Assembly (NCBI GenBank): GCA_041399205.1
Contig: JAWKTK010000011.1
Location: forward strand, 213,817 to 277,816
DNA: 64,000 nt
Origin: JAGQOZ01 sp041399205
Lineage (GTDB): Bacteria; Planctomycetota; Planctomycetia; Pirellulales; Pirellulaceae
Direction: 5' to 3'
The notes beneath the pieces were generated by a model. It was not told the origin of the DNA and made no database searches. It saw only the letters and a program-made list of their open reading frames with translations. The position numbers and the translations under genes are program-made. Shown one piece after another: positions 19,000 to 27,720 of this stretch (within the stretch, counting starts at the first letter, position 1; every line of letters begins with the position of its first letter).

Positions 19000-19171
19000 A
19001 AGAGGACATCCAACTGAGTGAGGCTAAATTCGAAATCAGACTCACATTGTACGAGAACATTCGCGCCGAACAATCAAAGACATGCGAGTCGATTTGACGA
19101 AACGTCCTGGTTCGAACTGCATCAAGAGCGATAAACGTCGACCAGGCGGTACATGATTGGAGGCGACCGCC

Positions 19172-20983
19172 CTACTTGTCGAATTGCATGGCCTTTTCGC
19201 GATGAACCTGAGCCAGATTGGGCTGATTGGTCTTTTCGTACGCCAAGGCCAAGCCCAGATGCGTCTCTTTGGACGCCGACATGCCGTTCAAACTGAACTG
19301 AAAATCGTCGATGGCGGATTGCCATTTCTGTTGTTGCAGATAGATCTGGCCGCGAGTTTCTCGATAAAGAGCGTTGTTCGGTTGCAGCGACAATGCCTTG
19401 GTCACCAGGCCCAACGCCTTTTCCAAATCCTTGCCCAACTGGGAAAGAACGTATGCGGCATTGTTGAGTGAACGAGCGTCATCGGGGCTGAGTTCAACTG
19501 CTTTGTTGAGATACTCTGCGGCAACTTCCCAGTTACTGTGTTGAGCAGCGACGGTTCCCACCGAAGACCAAATTTGCACAGGCGGTTTTTCCCAGGATGT
19601 GATTCGCTTGACCGCTTCCCAGGCTTTTTCGCCTGCCAATCCAGGCTCGGCTGTCATCAACGCCAACGTCACAAACGTATCGGGCTGATCTGGGCGAAGT
19701 TCGCATGCGCGGTACAAAAGTTCTGCGTTGTCGCCGTTGGTCATCGGTTCACCGGGACGTGTCGCCAAGGCCTTATAGATCTGATGCAATTCCGTAGCGA
19801 AGGACTTGTCATCGGGGTCTCGATTTTGATACGCCTGGTCCAGAAGATCGTCGATGTCGGCTTTGCTGGTCTTGTCCTGCAACGCGTTCGCTTTGGCCCA
19901 CAACAGATATTCGAATGGTTCCAGTTTCGCGCCGTTCGAGACCTTCGTTTCATAGGCCGAGCTAATCTTCTCTACCGTTGCCTTGGCTTCCTCCCATTTG
20001 CCCTGTTGCAAATAAAGCGCAGCCAAACCGATACGTTGTTCGGGAATATCTTTCACAACGCTCTTGAGATCCTGCAACGCTTCTTCCAGTCGCCCTTGGC
20101 GTTGGAAATGCATCGCTCGCAACGAACGAGCCAACGTGTTGCCGGGATCTCGCTCCAACGCGAAGGCCAGATGAGTTTCCGCCAAACGTTCCGCTTCCTT
20201 TTTGGACAGATCGGATTCGCCGGACAGATACCAATTTCCTAACCACGCATGCGCGAAAGGAAAGCCCGCTTTGTCTGACGGCGCAAGGCGTTTCATTTCG
20301 GCGACTGCTTCGGTTTGTTCCTCGGGCGAACCGTCTCGGTATACCGTGTATGCGCGTTGATATTCAATGCGTTCGTCGTTCGCCCCAAGCTGAGTCAGTT
20401 TGCGGTAAGAAAGCTTGGCGACATCGTAATCCTTGTCCTTCTGCGCCAAACTATAGACCAAACGATAATGCCTAATCTTTTGCGCGTCACCATAGAATGG
20501 AATTTTGACCATGCAATACGCCAGCGGCAACGCCAGCAAGAACGCGGGAACACCGCCCAGCAGATGCCAGTAGTTTCTGGTGCGAAACCAGCGTCCGACA
20601 AAAATAAAGAAGACGCCAAAGATTCTCCAAAAGACCTGGCCCATAGCGCGAAGAAACACGCGAACGGGCTTGGGGACCAACATGGCCGCGATGCCCGCTA
20701 CCGTCTTGCCGAACGAGACGAACGCCACCGCGATACCTCGTTCTGATTTCTTGGCCGCCTTTTGAACGGACTTGGCGCTTTGACCAATGGATGACTTGGC
20801 GACCGCTTTGGAAACCTGACGTGACGATTTGGCAATTTGCGTTTCCGCTTTGCGAACGCTTTTCTGTACGGATTTGGAGGTCTTCCGTAGCCATTTGGGA
20901 TACAGAATATTCGCAAGCGTTTTCAGAAACTTGCGAAACGCGACTTGAATGCGTTGTGAATAGCTTCGGCGAAATGCAGCCAT
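19172..20983 (-). CDS. TPR membrane protein, paralogue 1
   Basis: The 603-residue protein has a lysine- and serine-rich N-terminal part (about 30-100) made of repeated amphipathic helices with the pattern KSVQKxxKK. A membrane region follows, including RNYWHLLGGVPAFLLALPL near residue 140-165. About ten tetratricopeptide-like helix pairs fill the rest, ending with ALSLQPNNALYRETRGQIYL and WQSAIDDFQFSLNG. It is probably a membrane-anchored scaffold. The neighbouring gene at 21188-23053 encodes a paralogue with the same plan and nearly the same membrane motif, which points to a tandem duplication. Confidence 0.85.
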   Translation of the reverse strand: MAAFRRSYSQRIQVAFRKFLKTLANILYPKWLRKTSKSVQKSVRKAETQIAKSSRQVSKAVAKSSIGQSAKSVQKAAKKSERGIAVAFVSFGKTVAGIAAMLVPKPVRVFLRAMGQVFWRIFGVFFIFVGRWFRTRNYWHLLGGVPAFLLALPLAYCMVKIPFYGDAQKIRHYRLVYSLAQKDKDYDVAKLSYRKLTQLGANDERIEYQRAYTVYRDGSPEEQTEAVAEMKRLAPSDKAGFPFAHAWLGNWYLSGESDLSKKEAERLAETHLAFALERDPGNTLARSLRAMHFQRQGRLEEALQDLKSVVKDIPEQRIGLAALYLQQGKWEEAKATVEKISSAYETKVSNGAKLEPFEYLLWAKANALQDKTSKADIDDLLDQAYQNRDPDDKSFATELHQIYKALATRPGEPMTNGDNAELLYRACELRPDQPDTFVTLALMTAEPGLAGEKAWEAVKRITSWEKPPVQIWSSVGTVAAQHSNWEVAAEYLNKAVELSPDDARSLNNAAYVLSQLGKDLEKALGLVTKALSLQPNNALYRETRGQIYLQQQKWQSAIDDFQFSLNGMSASKETHLGLALAYEKTNQPNLAQVHREKAMQFDK

Positions 20984-21187
20984 GGCAAAACGTCAACTTC
21001 GAATGAAAAGGGAGTTTCCAGAACCAAGTGTTGTACTGCACTGGGTTCGTCTAAATCGTAAGTTATAACTCGGACCAACTGGCTCGATTTTCACAATGCG
21101 GCGGCCTTTCGCACCAGATTCCAAAATTCGTTCATCATGCCATGTGGCAAAAAAACAACGTTGTCGGCGGAACGAGGTGAAACTACA

Positions 21188-23053
21188 TCAGGGCAAACTG
21201 TCTCGAGCGTCCGATCTATCAACAATACGTTGGTGTATTTCGCTCAATTCCAGGTTACCGATTTCCCGATAGGCCTGTGCCAAGCCCTGATGAATTTCAG
21301 GCTTGTCAGGAATGCCGTTTAAAGCGCTTTCTAAGTCCGTAATTGCTTTTTGCCATTCGCGGCGAACCAAATAAACCGAACCTCGAGTATCCAAATAGTG
21401 CGGATTGTCGGGTGCCAGCGAAACAGCCTTGTTGGCAAATTCGATGGCCTTATCCAAATCTAACGGTTCTTGGTGAGCGTACAACCAAGCTAGATTGTTG
21501 ACGGTATCCGCGTCGTTGGGGACTCGCTTCAAGATAGTGGCAAAATGGTCTCGTGCCGCCAACATGTCACCTCGCAACACAGCCAACGCCGCAACTGTTT
21601 TTTGCGAATCGATGGTGAGCGACGCGATGTCGATGCGATCGCTCACTAGTTGTGCCACTTGCGTCTGAATTTCTGTCGCATGCAACAGCGCCACCAAACG
21701 CACAATGACCGGTTCGGATTTCGCATCCAACTCAATCAGTTCGCTTAAAATGGACAGTCGATCTTCTGGCGAAAAATCTCCTAACGCTCGTCGGTCATAA
21801 TCTTGCAAACGCATACGCACCAAATTTTCCGACAACATTTGGTTGTCCGGAAAGCGTTTCACACCTTCCTGTAGCCAGTGAATCGCATCGCTGTTTTCTC
21901 CGACCAAGTTCAATGCAACGGCGTAAGCCAGGAATTCCGCTGCAGAAATCACCTGATCCGGTTCGTCGGAATTCATTCTCGGTTCAAGATCGGCAATGAC
22001 GTCTCTTGCAATCTGATTGGCCGATGAAACTCGTCCCGCTCGCAGTGAAATCTCCGCCACAGAAAGCTTTGACAGGTTGTCCGTAGAAGTCTTGGACGCC
22101 GCATCCAAAATTTGATTCGCTTGATCCAACTGGCCCGAAGCCAAATAGATCTGCGCCATCAGATTCTGGGCTCGCTGATGACTCGGTTCGCGATCCAACG
22201 CGTGCTGCAGATGTTGCTGAGCCAACCGAATTCGCTCGGTTTGTTCCAACTCATGCGGATCACGCAGCAGCGAATCGGCCAGCCAAATGTGCCCTGGTAC
22301 GAACCCGGGTCGATCCAGTGGCGAAATCTTCTCCATTTCAGATCGAGCTTGCGCGAATTGATTTTCTCGAGCCAAATTCAACGCCGCATCAAACACAACG
22401 CGTTCGTTCTGGACACCCAGTTGACTCAGTTTGCGGTAGTACAAGTTTGCCGCGTCAAAATCCTCTTTGTCCAGCGCAGATCGAGCGGCCATTTGGTAGT
22501 GCCGCGCTTTTAGTTCCGGCGTGTAGAACGGAATTCGCAACGCACAATATGCCAGCGGCATCATCAGCAAAAATGCAGGAACCCCTCCAAAGAGATGCCA
22601 GTAATTTCGGCTCCAAATCCAGCTGAGCGCAAAGTCACCCAATAAAACGCAGGAACGAACTCCCCAACGGAGTGGTTTCACTAGTTGCCGCGTGATCCAA
22701 AGGCGTTCCGCTGCTTGGAGAAAACCGTGCCACAGGTTGGCAATCCACTGAACCGCCGCGATTTGGAAAAAGCGAGACCCTTGCGAGAGCCGTTCGCTGG
22801 TTTTCGAGCCCAACGTCTTTTCTTCGACCCATTCCAAAGAGTAGCCGACTTTGTCTCGAACCGACTTTTCCAGCTTCTGAGTGCTTTGGACCACGTCCGT
22901 AATCTTCTGCAGCGAACCCGTCTTTTCGACTTTTCGCAGAATCTCTTTCTGTGCATTCCGAGACCGTCGGCCCATTCGGCTCAGAAAGTTGAACCAGCCG
23001 TCTACCAAACGGTGCCAGAATTTCCGGATTGTTCGCGGAGGTCGTAACCGCAT
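21188..23053 (-). CDS. TPR membrane protein, paralogue 2
   Basis: This 621-residue protein parallels its downstream neighbour. It has a basic N-terminal helical region, the membrane motif RNYWHLFGGVPAFLLMMPL, the junction YCALRIPFYTPELKARHYQM and then TPR repeats. The repeats include LYYRKLSQLGVQNERV, AVSLAPDNPHYLDTRGSVYL and WQKAITDLESALNGIPDKPE. Motif order and spacing match the paralogue closely, so a duplication is clear, although divergence is high outside the motifs. About 200 bp separate the two genes, enough for separate promoters. The role is unknown; TPRs bind other proteins. Confidence 0.85.
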   Translation of the reverse strand: MRLRPPRTIRKFWHRLVDGWFNFLSRMGRRSRNAQKEILRKVEKTGSLQKITDVVQSTQKLEKSVRDKVGYSLEWVEEKTLGSKTSERLSQGSRFFQIAAVQWIANLWHGFLQAAERLWITRQLVKPLRWGVRSCVLLGDFALSWIWSRNYWHLFGGVPAFLLMMPLAYCALRIPFYTPELKARHYQMAARSALDKEDFDAANLYYRKLSQLGVQNERVVFDAALNLARENQFAQARSEMEKISPLDRPGFVPGHIWLADSLLRDPHELEQTERIRLAQQHLQHALDREPSHQRAQNLMAQIYLASGQLDQANQILDAASKTSTDNLSKLSVAEISLRAGRVSSANQIARDVIADLEPRMNSDEPDQVISAAEFLAYAVALNLVGENSDAIHWLQEGVKRFPDNQMLSENLVRMRLQDYDRRALGDFSPEDRLSILSELIELDAKSEPVIVRLVALLHATEIQTQVAQLVSDRIDIASLTIDSQKTVAALAVLRGDMLAARDHFATILKRVPNDADTVNNLAWLYAHQEPLDLDKAIEFANKAVSLAPDNPHYLDTRGSVYLVRREWQKAITDLESALNGIPDKPEIHQGLAQAYREIGNLELSEIHQRIVDRSDARDSLP

Positions 23054-23233
23054 CTGTGATCACTCGATGTCGACGTAGTTTAGGAAAATTAACCAATTAT
23101 CGAGGTTAGGACAATTTTACGGTAAAAAATAGCGCTGGATGATTGTGTTCGTCATTATGGGGAATAGAATGAAGGGCGACGAGTGCTAGCAATCTAACTT
23201 TGCGAGAACCTTTCGCAACTTGGAGTATTTACG

Positions 23234-23976
23234 ATGAAGTCTAAGTCAGTGTTTAGTGTCGCCGTTCTTTTGGCGTTGGCCGGTAGCGTATTTGCGTCGT
23301 TGGATATCAACGAAGTGCGAATTGACGAATCTGGTATCGAAAACAACGAATACTTTGAGCTTTATGCCAATGGCATGAATGTCAATTTGGGAGATTTGAC
23401 TTATTTGGTCATCGGTGACAGTAGTGCTGGAAGTGGCGTTATTGAGGAAGTTGTTGCCCTGCCGAATATCACGCTCAACAGTGGCGAATATTTTCTGGTT
23501 GCGGAAGCTTCGTTCAACATGGGTCCAACGCCGGATTTAGTGGTATCGCTGAATTTTGAATACGACAACGTGACTCACTTGGTTGTCCGCAATTTTTCGG
23601 GATCGCTCTTTCAGGACTTGGACACGGAAGCCGACGGTGGTGATGGAAACCTAGATATTACGCCATGGTCGGAAGTGATCGATGCCGTCCAGCCTGCTAA
23701 GTTCTGACGATTTTTTGGCGACAAGGTATACGGCGCGCATTGGGCGGAGTTGATGTTGGTGGCGACGGCAACTTTATCCCGAACCACGTTTACCGATCTC
23801 CAGACGGTGGTGACTTTGAAATCGACGATCTGTTCTTGGTGGACGATGACACCCCAGGAGCCAGCAACGGAGCAGCAGCGGTTCCCGAACCGTCAGCCTT
23901 CTTGCTATTGGGCTTGGTTGGTGGAGTGGCAGGACTTGGCAAGTGGTTGCGAAATCGACGCCAAGCGGCCGAATAG
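23234..23976 (+). CDS. PEP-CTERM protein, reading frame interrupted twice
   Basis: The ATG at 23234 opens a signal peptide (MKSKSVFSVAVLLALAGSVFA) and a lamin-tail-like domain (LDINEVRIDESGIENNEYFE). The first frame stops at 23707. Coherent sequence continues in a second frame near 23690 (DAVSLLSSDDFLATRY if one C is removed at GTCC) and in a third frame from about 23738 (GGVDVGGDGNFIPNHVYRSP, if one G is removed from GGG). It ends with the PEP-CTERM signal VPEPSAFLLLGLVGG, a hydrophobic helix and the basic tail RNRRQ. This signal is processed by exosortase, usually for export with exopolysaccharide. Removing one base at each of two short runs restores a single frame of about 245 codons, which suggests indel errors or a recent pseudogene. 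A good GGAG ribosome site precedes the ATG. Confidence 0.65.
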
Positions 23977-24010
23977 TCCGCATCTGAATCGTCATAGACT
24001 GACTTCATCA

Positions 24011-24038
24011 AGCTCGTTCGAATCGAACGAGCTTTTTT
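24011..24038 (+). terminator. Rho-independent terminator after the PEP-CTERM gene
   Basis: A perfect 10-bp stem, AGCTCGTTCG paired with CGAACGAGCT, with loop AAT, is followed by a run of six T from 24033. It lies 35 bp after the stop of the PEP-CTERM frame. Confidence 0.9.
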
Positions 24039-24208
24039 CATGCGCCATTAGGACGCCGCTCGTCGGTTCGGCCCTATCCTTGACCAATCTTGGGGCCTCT
24101 CTATAATCCCGAACTTATTCTCTCTATCCGGACCGATTCCGCAAGACTTGCCTATGATTCGGCCGGTTCGTGCCCTTCGCATTGACTCACTTGGAAGGTT
24201 CCGAGCAC

Positions 24209-25396
24209 ATGAAAGTCCATGAATTTCAGGCCAAGAAGATTTTAGGGGACGCAGGCGTTGCTGTACCCCGAGGTATCGTCGCGAAAACTCCGGACGAAGC
24301 CGCAGCCGCCTTCACTACTTTGGGCGGATCGATTGCCGTGGTAAAAGCTCAGATTCACGCAGGTGGACGAGGCAAGGGAACCATCAAAGAACACCCGGAA
24401 CAACATGGTGTTCAGTTGGTTAAGAGTGCCGACGAAGCAAGACAAGTAGCAGCCAATATCCTAGGCAACACGTTGGTGACCATCCAAACCGGCGCCGAAG
24501 GAAAAGTGGTCAACCAAGTTTTGATCGAGGAAGGCTGCGATATCGCTCGGGAATTGTACCTAGGAATCCTTCTAGATCGCGCTACCGCCACACCGGTCTT
24601 AATGGCGTCGACGGAAGGCGGCATGGATATTGAAAAAGTGGCCGCCGAAACGCCCGAAAAGATCTTGAAGGAGCATTTTGATACCGGTGTCGGCTTGCAA
24701 CCATATCAAGTTCGCAAGCTGTGCAAGAAGCTGGGACTGGAAGGGGCGTCGGTTCGATCGGCAACCAAATTCATGCAGACGCTTTCCAAAGTATTTGTCG
24801 AAAAAGACTGCAGCTTGATGGAAATCAATCCCCTGGTGGTTACGGGCGCAGGCGAATTGATTGCGCTGGATGCCAAAGTAAGCTTCGACGATAGCGGCTT
24901 ATTTCGCCACAAAGAATTCGCTGAATTGCGAGACCTTTCGGAAGAAGAACCAATGGAGGTTCGCGCAGGCGATGCTGGGCTAAGCTACGTCAAATTGGAT
25001 GGCAACATTGCTTGCTTGGTCAATGGTGCCGGTTTGGCAATGAGCACCATGGATTTGATCAAATTGCATGGCGGCGAACCTGCCAATTTCTTGGACGTTG
25101 GTGGTGGAGCGAACGTAGAGCAGGTTTCGGAAGCGTTCCGCATTTTGCTGGGCGATTCGAACGTCAAGGCAGTGCTAGTGAACATCTTTGGCGGCATCAT
25201 GCGTTGCACGACCATCGCCAACGCGTTGGTTGAAGCCTACAAGACCGTTGGATTCACTGTGCCGCTGGTTGTTCGTCTGGAAGGAACCGAAGTGGACGAA
25301 GGCCGAAAGATCATTGCCCAAAGCGGTGCGGATATCATTTCCGCCGAAGGGCTGACCGACGCGGCCAAGAAAGTGGTCGCTGCCGCCGGAGCTTAG
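24209..25396 (+). CDS. sucC: Succinate-CoA ligase (ADP-forming), beta subunit
   Basis: The 395-residue protein starts at ATG 24209 (MKVHEFQAKKILGDAGVAVP), 13 codons after the longest open start, with GGAAGG about 10 bases upstream. The N-terminal ATP-grasp domain has VVKAQIHAGGRGKGTIK near residue 45. The C-terminal CoA-ligase domain has ANFLDVGGGANVEQV and the loop VLVNIFGGIMRCTTIA. Length fits the family (388 residues in E. coli). It catalyses the TCA-cycle step succinyl-CoA + ADP + Pi to succinate + CoA + ATP in the cytoplasm with the alpha subunit encoded 61 bp downstream. Nothing unusual is seen. Confidence 0.98.
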   Translation: MKVHEFQAKKILGDAGVAVPRGIVAKTPDEAAAAFTTLGGSIAVVKAQIHAGGRGKGTIKEHPEQHGVQLVKSADEARQVAANILGNTLVTIQTGAEGKVVNQVLIEEGCDIARELYLGILLDRATATPVLMASTEGGMDIEKVAAETPEKILKEHFDTGVGLQPYQVRKLCKKLGLEGASVRSATKFMQTLSKVFVEKDCSLMEINPLVVTGAGELIALDAKVSFDDSGLFRHKEFAELRDLSEEEPMEVRAGDAGLSYVKLDGNIACLVNGAGLAMSTMDLIKLHGGEPANFLDVGGGANVEQVSEAFRILLGDSNVKAVLVNIFGGIMRCTTIANALVEAYKTVGFTVPLVVRLEGTEVDEGRKIIAQSGADIISAEGLTDAAKKVVAAAGA

Positions 25397-25457
25397 TTCG
25401 GCTGCTTCGTTCCTTCGCACCATCCAATCAAAAACTATTTGGAAGAGATCTATTGCC

Positions 25458-26333
25458 ATGAGCATTCTCGTTAACAAAGAAACTCGAGTTATCTGCCAAG
25501 GAATTACTGGTCGAGTGGGAGAGTTTCACACCAAGGGTTGCCTGGAGTACGGTACCAAGATGGTCGGCGGTGTCACGCCGGGTAAAGGCGGTGAAACCGT
25601 GCAGGGATTGCCCGTCTTTGACACAGTAGAAGAGGCAGTTGCTCAGACCGGCGCCAACGCCACCATGATCTTTGTCCCGCCTGCTTTCACCGCAGATGCC
25701 ATTCTGGAAGCAATTGACGCCGGGATCGAAGTGATTACGGCCATCACCGAAGGCGTCCCGCCACTCGATATGGTTCACGTTTACGACGTAGTCAAACGAA
25801 GCAAGTCGGTCCTGATTGGCCCCAACTGCCCGGGCGTCATTACTCCCGAAGAATGCAAGATTGGCATTATGCCTGGCTACATTCACAAGAAGGGCCCCAT
25901 CGGCGTTATGAGTCGCTCCGGAACGCTGACGTATGAAGCGGTATGGCAGCTCAGCAATCTTGGCTTGGGGCAAACAACATGCGTTGGACTGGGCGGAGAC
26001 CCGATTGTGGGAACTTCGTTCATTGATCTCCTAGAGATGTTCCAAAACGATCCGGAAACCGAAGCCATTTTGATGATGGGCGAAATCGGAGGTTCGGCCG
26101 AAGAAGAAGCCGCGGCTTACGTCAAGCAACACGTTACCAAGCCGGTGGCCGCCTTCATCGCTGGGCGAACCGCACCTCCTGGCAAGCGAATGGGACACGC
26201 CGGTGCGATCATTTCAGGTGGCAAGGGCACAGCTGCAGAAAAAGTCGCTGCCTTGGAAGACGCCGGTATTGTCGTCGCGGAAAGCCCGGCCGACATGGGT
26301 ACGGCTGTACAACGAGCAATTGCAAAGGCTTAA
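25458..26333 (+). CDS. sucD: Succinate-CoA ligase, alpha subunit
   Basis: The 291-residue protein has the CoA-binding N-terminus (SILVNKETRVICQGITGRVG, FHTKGCLEYGTKMVGGVTPG) and the ligase domain with IGPNCPGVITPEECKIGIMPG. It carries the phospho-histidine site in GHAGAIISGGKGTAAEK. Together with SucC it forms the complete enzyme. It lies 61 bp downstream of sucC on the same strand and is followed by a strong terminator, so the two make a bicistronic operon. A ribosome binding site (GAAGAG) precedes the ATG. The length is typical for SucD. Confidence 0.98.
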   Translation: MSILVNKETRVICQGITGRVGEFHTKGCLEYGTKMVGGVTPGKGGETVQGLPVFDTVEEAVAQTGANATMIFVPPAFTADAILEAIDAGIEVITAITEGVPPLDMVHVYDVVKRSKSVLIGPNCPGVITPEECKIGIMPGYIHKKGPIGVMSRSGTLTYEAVWQLSNLGLGQTTCVGLGGDPIVGTSFIDLLEMFQNDPETEAILMMGEIGGSAEEEAAAYVKQHVTKPVAAFIAGRTAPPGKRMGHAGAIISGGKGTAAEKVAALEDAGIVVAESPADMGTAVQRAIAKA

Positions 26334-26368
26334 CCGCACTCTGTCACGGCAGGTCCAAATGGATCCAG

Positions 26369-26407
26369 ACGGTGGCCGTTCCTATTTGGTCGGCCACCGT
26401 TTTTTTT
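26369..26407 (+). terminator. Rho-independent terminator of the sucCD operon
   Basis: The 10-bp perfect stem ACGGTGGCCG / CGGCCACCGT with a 12-base loop is followed by a T run from 26400. It lies 35 bp after the sucD stop. Confidence 0.93.
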
Positions 26408-26507
26408 GCTTCGCCGATCGATAACGTAAGCCAGTATCGCAGGCAAGATTGGGGTAGAATGACGAGCTCGACATTCAAGTAGCCAGGATTACCAAGGGAA
26501 GTTTGCA

Positions 26508-27689
26508 ATGCATTTGAAATTCAATCTGTTTTGGAAAATGGTCGTGTGGATATTTGTTTTGGGATCGGCCGCGGTCGCGCAGAAAACAGCAGTGGCACCG
26601 GTTGAAGGTGCCAAGTTGGGCGACACCAAAAACGTGCACCAATGTGGCAATCTGTTTCTGGCAGGCCAACCTACCGAAAGCGATTTTGCGAACCTTCGCC
26701 AAAACGGCGTAACGCGAATCATTACGCTCAGAGCCGACGGCGAAATTGACTTCGACGAAGCCGCCAAATCAAAGGAAGCCGGCCTGGAGTTCGTCTCCAT
26801 GCCCATCGATTCGCCCGATGCCATTACAGATGATTTTCTCAGCGAACTTCGCAAACTACTGAGCGACAAAGGCAAACCCACTCTGTTGCATTGCGGCTCG
26901 GCAAACCGAGTTGGTGCGGTGTGGATGGCGCATCGAGTTTTGGACGAAGGCGTGGACCTGGAAACCGCGTTGGCCGAAGCCAAGGAAGTAGGCCTGCGCA
27001 GCGAAGCGATGGAAAGCCGAGTAAAAGAGTATATCGTTCAGCAATCGTCCAATTCGACCAGCGAACAAAGCGTGAATCCCGGCATCAACGATCGCTTTCT
27101 TGACCCGGCTCTGGACATCAAGGAATGGATAGAACGGTTTGAAGTGGAAAGCCGAGAAGTTTTTGGCAATCGAGACCGAGTGCTGGCGGCCATGCAACTG
27201 CAGCCCGGCATGGTCGTCGCCGATGTGGGTGCCGGTACCGGCGCGTTTACTCGAGTTTTTTCAAAAGCCGTTGGTCCAAACGGTTGGGTCTACGCGGTAG
27301 ATATTTCGCCCAAATTTTTGGAACATATTAGCTCGAAGTCGGCCGAAGAAAAACTGGGAAATGTTTCGGCCGTGTTTGGTAGTGCCACGTCCATCAACTT
27401 GCCTCCCGCTTCTGTGGATGTGGTCTTCATTTGCGATACGTATCATCACTTTGAGTATCCGGAATCAACCTTGGCGTCCATCAACAAAGCGCTCAAGCCT
27501 GGCGGCAAGCTGGTTCTAATTGACTTTGAACGGATTCCTGGGAAGTCTCGCGAATGGACGCTCAGCCACGTTCGCGCCGGCAAAGACGTTTTTCGTCAAG
27601 AAGTGGAAGCTGCTGGCTTTGCGCTGCAAGAAGAAGTGAAAGTGGAAGGGTTCGAAGAAAACTATTTCCTGCGTTTTCAAAAGCGATAA
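26508..27689 (+). CDS. Exported fusion: DUF442-type phosphatase domain + SAM methyltransferase
   Basis: A signal peptide (about residues 1-26, ending AAVAQ) is followed by a dual-specificity-phosphatase-like domain (about 35-175). It has NLFLAGQPTESDFANLRQNG and the active-site loop LLHCGSANRVGAVWMAHRVL, a C-x4-R loop as in DUF442/BLH-type phosphatases. A class I methyltransferase domain follows (about 205-393), with VVADVGAGTGAFTRVF as motif I, VYAVDISPKFL, and FICDTYHHFEYP at the motif IV position. Its C-terminus is LKPGGKLVLIDFERIPG. An exported SAM-dependent enzyme is odd, because SAM is cytoplasmic. The protein may be membrane-anchored with the domain inside, or the methyltransferase fold may have another role. 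Confidence 0.85.
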   Translation: MHLKFNLFWKMVVWIFVLGSAAVAQKTAVAPVEGAKLGDTKNVHQCGNLFLAGQPTESDFANLRQNGVTRIITLRADGEIDFDEAAKSKEAGLEFVSMPIDSPDAITDDFLSELRKLLSDKGKPTLLHCGSANRVGAVWMAHRVLDEGVDLETALAEAKEVGLRSEAMESRVKEYIVQQSSNSTSEQSVNPGINDRFLDPALDIKEWIERFEVESREVFGNRDRVLAAMQLQPGMVVADVGAGTGAFTRVFSKAVGPNGWVYAVDISPKFLEHISSKSAEEKLGNVSAVFGSATSINLPPASVDVVFICDTYHHFEYPESTLASINKALKPGGKLVLIDFERIPGKSREWTLSHVRAGKDVFRQEVEAAGFALQEEVKVEGFEENYFLRFQKR

Positions 27690-27720
27690 CCTGAAAGTTG
27701 GTGTAGTTGGTTCAACGTGA

